Part shown: positions 7,265 through 10,387 of the stretch, piece after piece
Numbering within the stretch: the first letter of the stretch is position 1
Layout of the letters: every line of letters begins with the position of its first letter
Assembly (NCBI GenBank): GCA_036558305.1
Contig: DATBFX010000526.1
Coordinates: forward strand, 1-10,387
Direction of reading: 5' to 3'
Origin: DATBFX01 sp036558305
GTDB taxonomy: Bacteria > Chloroflexota > Chloroflexia > Thermomicrobiales > UBA6265
DNA: 10,387 nucleotides
Made by a program: the position numbers and the translations under genes
The notes under the pieces: model-generated
Databases searched by the model: none
Seen by the model: only the letters and a program-made list of their open reading frames with translations
What the model was told of the DNA's origin: nothing

Positions 7265-7293
7265 TAGTCATGGCCGGCGGTGCGTGCTAGGCT
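7265..7293 (+). promoter_or_regulatory. Candidate promoter of the L,D-transpeptidase gene
   Basis: TAGTCA (7265-7270, four of six matches to TTGACA), a 17-base spacer, then TAGGCT (7288-7293) preceded by TGC, giving an extended -10. Transcription would start near 7300, leaving a leader of about 75 bases. Confidence 0.5.
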
Positions 7294-7318
7294 AAGGGTG
7301 GGTCGGTTCGGGTGGTCA

Positions 7319-7351
7319 CGCCGCGGGATCGTCGCCCCGATGGTCGCGGCG
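7319..7351 (+). promoter_or_regulatory. Leader hairpin upstream of the transpeptidase
   Basis: CGCCGCG (7319-7325) pairs perfectly with CGCGGCG (7345-7351). Inside it ATCG (7328-7331) pairs with CGAT (7338-7341), giving a nested stem in the predicted 5' leader, 10 bases before the ribosome binding site. It may stabilise the mRNA or tune its translation. It matches no riboswitch class I know. Confidence 0.3.
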
Positions 7352-7374
7352 GGTAGGGACGGGAGGCGGGTGAG

Positions 7375-8646
7375 ATGTGGATCGCTCGACTTGGCCGGGT
7401 CGGTGCCGCGATCGGGTTGGCGATGGCGGTGGTGCTCGGCGGTTTCGGCAGACCGGCGGCGACGACCGCGCTGGCAAAGACACCGCAGAATAGCTCCGAT
7501 CTCTCGACCGTGGAGTTGCCGGGGGATCTGGGGCAGGCCGACTTCCAGGTCTACGTGCCGAAGACGAAGCACACGCTGCGCGGGTACTTCCTGGACTACT
7601 GGCGGGCCAACGGGGCGGCGTCGGTCTACGGCAACCCGATCTCCGAACCCTACGCCTCGGCCGACGGTCACTATACCCAGGCGTTCGAGAACGGCGTTTT
7701 CCAGTTCTATCCGGAACTGGTGTGGACCGACTCGCCGTCGGTGCTGTTGCAGCCGATTGCCAGCACGGCGCTGGCGGACCGGCTCGGCACGTTCCGGCGG
7801 GACGGGCGGCGCGGGTTCGGCGGCGGCGATCCGCGGCAGGCGGCCTGGAACTCCGTGCCGGCGGACAGCCGAGCGGCCAAGCGGGCGGTTGCGAACGGTG
7901 GGCAGTACATCGAAGCGACCGGGCACACCATCTACGGCCCCTTCAACGACTGGTATCAGGGTCATGAGGGGTGGGCCTACCTGGGGAACCCGCTCAGCCA
8001 ACCGGTGGCGGAGCGGGGGATGGTGGTCCAGTACTTCGACGGCGCGCTCTTGATGCGGGACGAGGACGGCAACGTCACGCTGGCGCCGCTGGCGAAGGAG
8101 CTGGCGCCGGAGTTGGGAATCGACACGCGAGGCGTTCCCCGCAACGGGTTGCCGACGTTCAAGGAATCCCTGTTCATGACGATGGACAACCCGTATCCGC
8201 AGGGGAGCACCAACGCCCCCGGCCGGAAGTGGATCGAGGTGAGCATCAGCCAGCAGCGAATGTGGGCCCGTCAGGGCGACACGCTGATCCTCACCTCGCT
8301 GGTGAGCACCGGCATCCCCCCGAACAACACGCTGCAGGGGCTGTTCCACGTCCGCTACAAGCTGCCGGTGACGGACATGGCCGGGGCGGTCGATTCCAGC
8401 GGCGCGGTCGTCGCGCTCGGTCAGCAGGCGGCCGAGGACGCGAGCGGCGACGAGATCGGCTACGTCGTGCCGAACGTGCCGGACGTGATGTATTTCAACC
8501 GGGACGCCGACGCGCTGCACGGGGCATACTGGCACAACAACTTCGGCAACGAGATGAGCCACGGCTGCGTCAACCTGCCGCTCGACGTGGCGCACTACAT
8601 GTACGGCTGGGCGCCGTTGGGGACAGAGGTCTGGGTGCACGAGTAG
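7375..8646 (+). CDS. Secreted L,D-transpeptidase (YkuD) with two N-terminal surface repeats
   Basis: A 423-residue exported protein. Seen: a signal peptide (positive start, hydrophobic 10-24, likely cleavage after ALA at 32-34); repeat A about 66-114 (LRGYFLDYWRANG, YGNPISEPY, FENGVFQFYPE); repeat B about 183-229 (GHTIYGPFNDWY, YLGNPLSQP, VVQYFDGALLMRDE); then a C-terminal YkuD domain from about 284, starting at RKWIEVSISQQRMWA. The catalytic motif is SHGCVNLP (395-402) with nucleophile C398, and H382 lies in LHGAYWHNN. Known: YkuD enzymes make 3-3 crosslinks in peptidoglycan or attach proteins to it, through a cysteine acyl-enzyme. Inference: the repeats, of a kind I associate with Chloroflexota extracellular proteins, probably bind cell-wall polymer and position the enzyme. 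Start is ATG 7375 with GGGAGG 8 bases upstream. It is transcribed alone, divergent from the exporter and convergent with the methyltransferase. Confidence 0.92.
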   Translation: MWIARLGRVGAAIGLAMAVVLGGFGRPAATTALAKTPQNSSDLSTVELPGDLGQADFQVYVPKTKHTLRGYFLDYWRANGAASVYGNPISEPYASADGHYTQAFENGVFQFYPELVWTDSPSVLLQPIASTALADRLGTFRRDGRRGFGGGDPRQAAWNSVPADSRAAKRAVANGGQYIEATGHTIYGPFNDWYQGHEGWAYLGNPLSQPVAERGMVVQYFDGALLMRDEDGNVTLAPLAKELAPELGIDTRGVPRNGLPTFKESLFMTMDNPYPQGSTNAPGRKWIEVSISQQRMWARQGDTLILTSLVSTGIPPNNTLQGLFHVRYKLPVTDMAGAVDSSGAVVALGQQAAEDASGDEIGYVVPNVPDVMYFNRDADALHGAYWHNNFGNEMSHGCVNLPLDVAHYMYGWAPLGTEVWVHE

Positions 8647-8744
8647 GCGGCAAGGCGGCAAGGCGGCAAGGCGGCAAGGCGGCAAGGGGGGGGCGGACGG
8701 TCACCTGTTCCCTGTTCCCTTCGTCCTTGCCGCCTTGCCGCCTA
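8644..8744. terminator. Convergent-gene inverted repeat containing both stop codons (possible bidirectional terminator)
   Basis: TAGGCGGCAAGGCGGCAAGG at 8644-8663 is repeated as its exact reverse complement at 8725-8744, a perfect 20-bp inverted repeat. The TAG opening each arm is the stop codon of the transpeptidase (8644-8646) and of the methyltransferase (8742-8744, minus strand). The loop is 61 bases. Transcripts from either side would end in a long GC-rich stem without a T-run. A bidirectional terminator or mRNA-stabilising 3' structure is plausible. Confidence 0.5.
8646..8685 (+). repeat. Five tandem copies of the octamer GGCGGCAA
   Basis: Five exact head-to-tail copies (8646-8653, 8654-8661, 8662-8669, 8670-8677, 8678-8685), followed by a run of eight G (8686-8693). 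Two further copies lie inverted at 8727-8742. A separate 7-mer, CCTGTTC, occurs twice in tandem at 8704-8717. The array is noncoding apart from its first base, the last of the stop codon, and should be prone to replication slippage. Confidence 0.9.
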
Positions 8745-9560
8745 TGCCGGTTTGCGGGCGATCAGGCTGCCGTAGGCGATGTGGCCGAAAAAAGCACCCG
8801 TCGCGGACCGACGCCGTGCCTCCGCCTTCAGCGCCGCCGCGGTCTCCTCGCCGATTTGGCCGAAGCCGTGCAAGAGGTCCGCGCCGCGGTCGACGATCGT
8901 CAGCATGTAGCTGCCCTCGCCCGCCTCGACGTAGCCGTGGCTGCGGAACCCGGCGATCGCGAAGCCGCCGGCGCGGACGAGGGCGGGCAGGCGCCGCACC
9001 AGCCAGCGGTCGGTCACGGAGTTGGCAACCATAGCGTCGGCGCAGACCTGCAGCGGGTCGTGGTCGCCGAGCGCCACCGTCGTCGTCGCGTAGTCGCCGT
9101 CGAAAACCGCCAGCCACCCGTCGGGCCGGAGCACCCGGAACGCCTCGGCCAGGGCGCGCTCGGGACCGGATACGTGCGAGAGGGTCGAATCGAAGACGAC
9201 GGCGTCGAACGCCGCCTCGGGAAACGGCAGGGCGCGGCCGTCGGCCTCCTCGAAGGTGACGTTCCCCAGGTCCGCGGCTAGCTCGCGCGCCTTGTCGAGC
9301 AAGAAGGGCGCCGGATCGACTCCCACCACGCTGCCAACGTCCGGTCGGCGCGCCAGGGTTCGGGTCAGCACCCCGGTGCCGCACCCCACCTCCAGCACCC
9401 GCGCCTTCGCCGGGAATACGACATCGGCCAGGAACGCCTGGCGCATCGCCTGCTGCCGCGGATCGTTGCCGCGGGTCTCCAGCACGGCCGCAAGGCGCTG
9501 TTGCACCGCGGTGTCGAGGTCGTTGACGGCCGCCCACACGTCCGCGATCGGTCCCGCCAT
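8742..9560 (-). CDS. Class I SAM-dependent methyltransferase
   Basis: Cytoplasmic methyltransferase of the Methyltransf_11 / UbiE-like type; substrate unknown. Positions count from the chosen start, ATG 9558-9560 (272 residues). Seen: motif I VLEVGCGTG (55-63); VVGVDPAP (78-85) with the acidic residue ending strand 2, D82; EEADGRALPFPEAAFDAVVF (104-123), covering motifs II and post-II; EAFRVLRPDGWLAVFDG (139-155), covering motif III. The C-terminal half (YMLTIVDRGADLL, AYGSLIARKPA) is typical of small-molecule methyltransferases. Start choice: an in-frame ATG nine bases earlier (9567-9569) has AGGAGG touching it, too close to work, whereas AGGAGG is 9 bases from the chosen ATG. A hairpin overlaps that site. 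The gene lies about 50 bases downstream of the sorting-signal protein gene on the same strand, so co-transcription is possible. Menaquinone/ubiquinone or arsenite methylation are not supported by context. Confidence 0.88.
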   Translation of the reverse strand: MAGPIADVWAAVNDLDTAVQQRLAAVLETRGNDPRQQAMRQAFLADVVFPAKARVLEVGCGTGVLTRTLARRPDVGSVVGVDPAPFLLDKARELAADLGNVTFEEADGRALPFPEAAFDAVVFDSTLSHVSGPERALAEAFRVLRPDGWLAVFDGDYATTTVALGDHDPLQVCADAMVANSVTDRWLVRRLPALVRAGGFAIAGFRSHGYVEAGEGSYMLTIVDRGADLLHGFGQIGEETAAALKAEARRRSATGAFFGHIAYGSLIARKPA

Positions 9561-9573
9561 CGCCTCCATCCTC

Positions 9574-9588
9574 CTGCCGAAACGGCAG
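9574..9588 (-). promoter_or_regulatory. Hairpin abutting the methyltransferase ribosome binding site
   Basis: On the minus strand CTGCCG-TTT-CGGCAG forms a perfect 6-bp stem with a 3-base loop. Its last two bases (AG) are the first two of the AGGAGG ribosome binding site, so folding could limit ribosome access. It lies between the sorting-signal protein's stop codon and the methyltransferase start. Lacking a T-run after the stem, it is unlikely to be an ordinary terminator. Confidence 0.4.
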
Positions 9589-9613
9589 CCAGCAGCCGGG
9601 CGGGCCGCTGGAG

Positions 9614-10387
9614 CTAGCGGTTCGGGGATCGGCGGAGTCGGTAGGCGCCGCCGAGGACGAGGAACCCGGCCATGCCGAGCAAGAGGACCATGCCGCCGTC
9701 TGGCCGTGAGAGGGGACCAACGCCGGTGTCGGGCAGATCGCTGCCGTCCGTTACGTCGGCCGGGTCACCGGTGTCGTCGGTGGTTGCCCCGGGGTCGTCG
9801 GCATACGGGTCGTACCCGGGGTCGGAAGACGGGTCGTAGGTGTCGTCCAATTCCCAAACGAGGACGACGACCTCCGTCGTGAAACCGGTCGCGACGTCGA
9901 ACGGTTGGGATTCACCGCTGAAGGTCTCGGTGATCAGGTGGGGGTCCTGACCGTCGGTGCTGGGCAGACCGTCGATCTGGGCGAAACCGGTGTAGTCGAC
10001 CGAGAAGGGGTCCTGGTCGTCGCGGCTGAAGAGGGTGATCTGGTACTCGTTGGTGTCCGGGACGCAGGTGTCGTCGCCGAGCGAATAGGGATCGACTTCG
10101 TCGCCGGGGCTGAAGACCTCGATGTCGACGTATTCGGAGCTGGTCAGGCAGAAGAGGGTGTAGACGGCGAGCGAGCCGGTGCCGCTGCCGGTGTCGCTCC
10201 CTTCGCCGGAACCGTCGCCTTCCGGGTTCCCGCCGCCGATGTTGCCGCTGCCGGTGCTATTGCCGGTGTCGTCATCGTCGCCGCCCCCGGCGTTACTGCC
10301 ACCATCATCGCCATTGCCGGTATCGCCGCCGTTGCTGTTGCCGCCACCGGCCTGGCCACCATTGTCGTCGCCACCCGAACCCGTATC
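9614..10387 (-). CDS. LPDTG-anchored surface protein, C-terminal part (5' end missing)
   Basis: The last 257 residues of a larger exported protein; the frame is open to the right edge with no start. Seen (fragment numbering): a low-complexity Gly/Asp/Ser/Asn stalk (1-72) with a recurring [DS]TG[SN]G motif at 1, 22, 44 and 65; a beta-rich domain (about 73-180) with cysteines C80 and C108; an acidic Asp/Pro/Thr linker (181-217); LPDTG (218-222); a hydrophobic segment (about 232-248); and the basic tail RLRRSPNR. Known: LPxTG, hydrophobic stretch and positive tail form a sortase sorting signal, cut between Thr and Gly and linked to the cell wall. Inference: the order GFAQIDGLP, LITETFSG, PFDVATGFTTEVVVLVWE resembles a SpaA/CnaB-like prealbumin fold, and the two cysteines may form a disulphide. 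No sortase gene is in the window. The N-terminal function is not visible; adhesin or surface-layer roles are possible. Confidence 0.82.
   Translation of the reverse strand, partial: DTGSGGDDNGGQAGGGNSNGGDTGNGDDGGSNAGGGDDDDTGNSTGSGNIGGGNPEGDGSGEGSDTGSGTGSLAVYTLFCLTSSEYVDIEVFSPGDEVDPYSLGDDTCVPDTNEYQITLFSRDDQDPFSVDYTGFAQIDGLPSTDGQDPHLITETFSGESQPFDVATGFTTEVVVLVWELDDTYDPSSDPGYDPYADDPGATTDDTGDPADVTDGSDLPDTGVGPLSRPDGGMVLLLGMAGFLVLGGAYRLRRSPNR

Larger units (their letters stand above)
7050..7374. other. Divergent intergenic region between ABC exporter and transpeptidase
   Basis: These 325 bases hold no convincing gene. They contain the exporter's candidate extended -10 (7056-7064), the transpeptidase promoter (7265-7293), a leader hairpin (7319-7351) and the transpeptidase ribosome binding site GGGAGG (7361-7366). 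Between 7065 and 7264 I see no recognised element. Confidence 0.7.

Noticed and set aside
7050..7271. N-terminal extension of the ABC ATPase to an ATG at 7271
   Set aside because: The extra 74 residues are Cys/Arg-rich, resemble no ABC domain, and would start inside the transpeptidase promoter. The family's conserved sequence begins right after 7049.
5284..8685. A single 1133-codon minus-strand open frame
   Set aside because: Only its last 273 codons encode a recognisable protein (the ABC permease). The rest lies antisense to the transpeptidase or out of frame with the ATPase gene and reads as Arg/Pro-rich low-complexity sequence typical of GC-rich shadow frames.
8644..8744. CRISPR-like or insertion-sequence end
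   Set aside because: The octamers are directly abutting with no spacers, and there is no transposase gene or target-site duplication. It is a tandem repeat with an inverted pair, not a CRISPR array or a demonstrable mobile element.
10144..10374. Short minus-strand frame rich in Ala/Thr/Met at the right edge
   Set aside because: It is a shifted reading of the Gly/Asp stalk of the LPDTG protein. The correct frame continues without interruption into the sorting signal.

Overview
The window is very GC-rich, with codon third positions dominated by G and C. It carries seven protein genes and no RNA gene, transposase or CRISPR array. The best lineage hint is the L,D-transpeptidase at 7375-8646, which has two copies of an extracellular repeat (Gly-x-Phe, Tyr-Trp, Gly-Asn-Pro-Ile/Leu-Ser, then a hydrophobic Phe/Tyr-rich strand) that I associate with Chloroflexota secreted proteins. 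A long NB-ARC/TPR/LuxR regulator and an LPxTG-type surface protein also fit a monoderm Chloroflexota member, perhaps Thermomicrobia/Sphaerobacter-like. That placement is inference.

Layout: five genes lie on the minus strand from 1 to 7049. In transcription order they are an ABC-2 exporter ATPase and permease (overlapping start/stop, a clear operon), the RNA ligase RtcB, a STAND-type LuxR regulator, and a Tat-exported SoxC-like molybdenum enzyme cut by the left edge. Gaps of 128-164 bases separate the last three, and I see promoter-like sequence before the LuxR gene and the SoxC-like gene, so they are probably separate units. A 325-base divergent region (7050-7374) separates the exporter from the plus-strand transpeptidase. 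The transpeptidase converges on a minus-strand methyltransferase across a short repeat-rich gap. Upstream of the methyltransferase on the minus strand is the 3' part of a cell-wall-anchored protein with a sorting signal, cut by the right edge.

Function: the exporter, transpeptidase, sorting-signal protein and SoxC-like enzyme all act at or outside the membrane, while RtcB and the methyltransferase are cytoplasmic. I see no single pathway joining them, and this looks like an ordinary chromosomal stretch.

The most unusual sequence structures are these. A perfect 20-bp inverted repeat between the convergent genes includes both TAG stop codons in its arms, one arm running on into five tandem octamers. 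The ABC ATPase gene appears to be leaderless. Several promoters share a TAGGCT/TAGCCT/TACCCT -10 box, one of them overlapped by an inverted repeat. A small hairpin abuts the methyltransferase ribosome binding site. I did not find convincing evidence of an undescribed multi-gene system.
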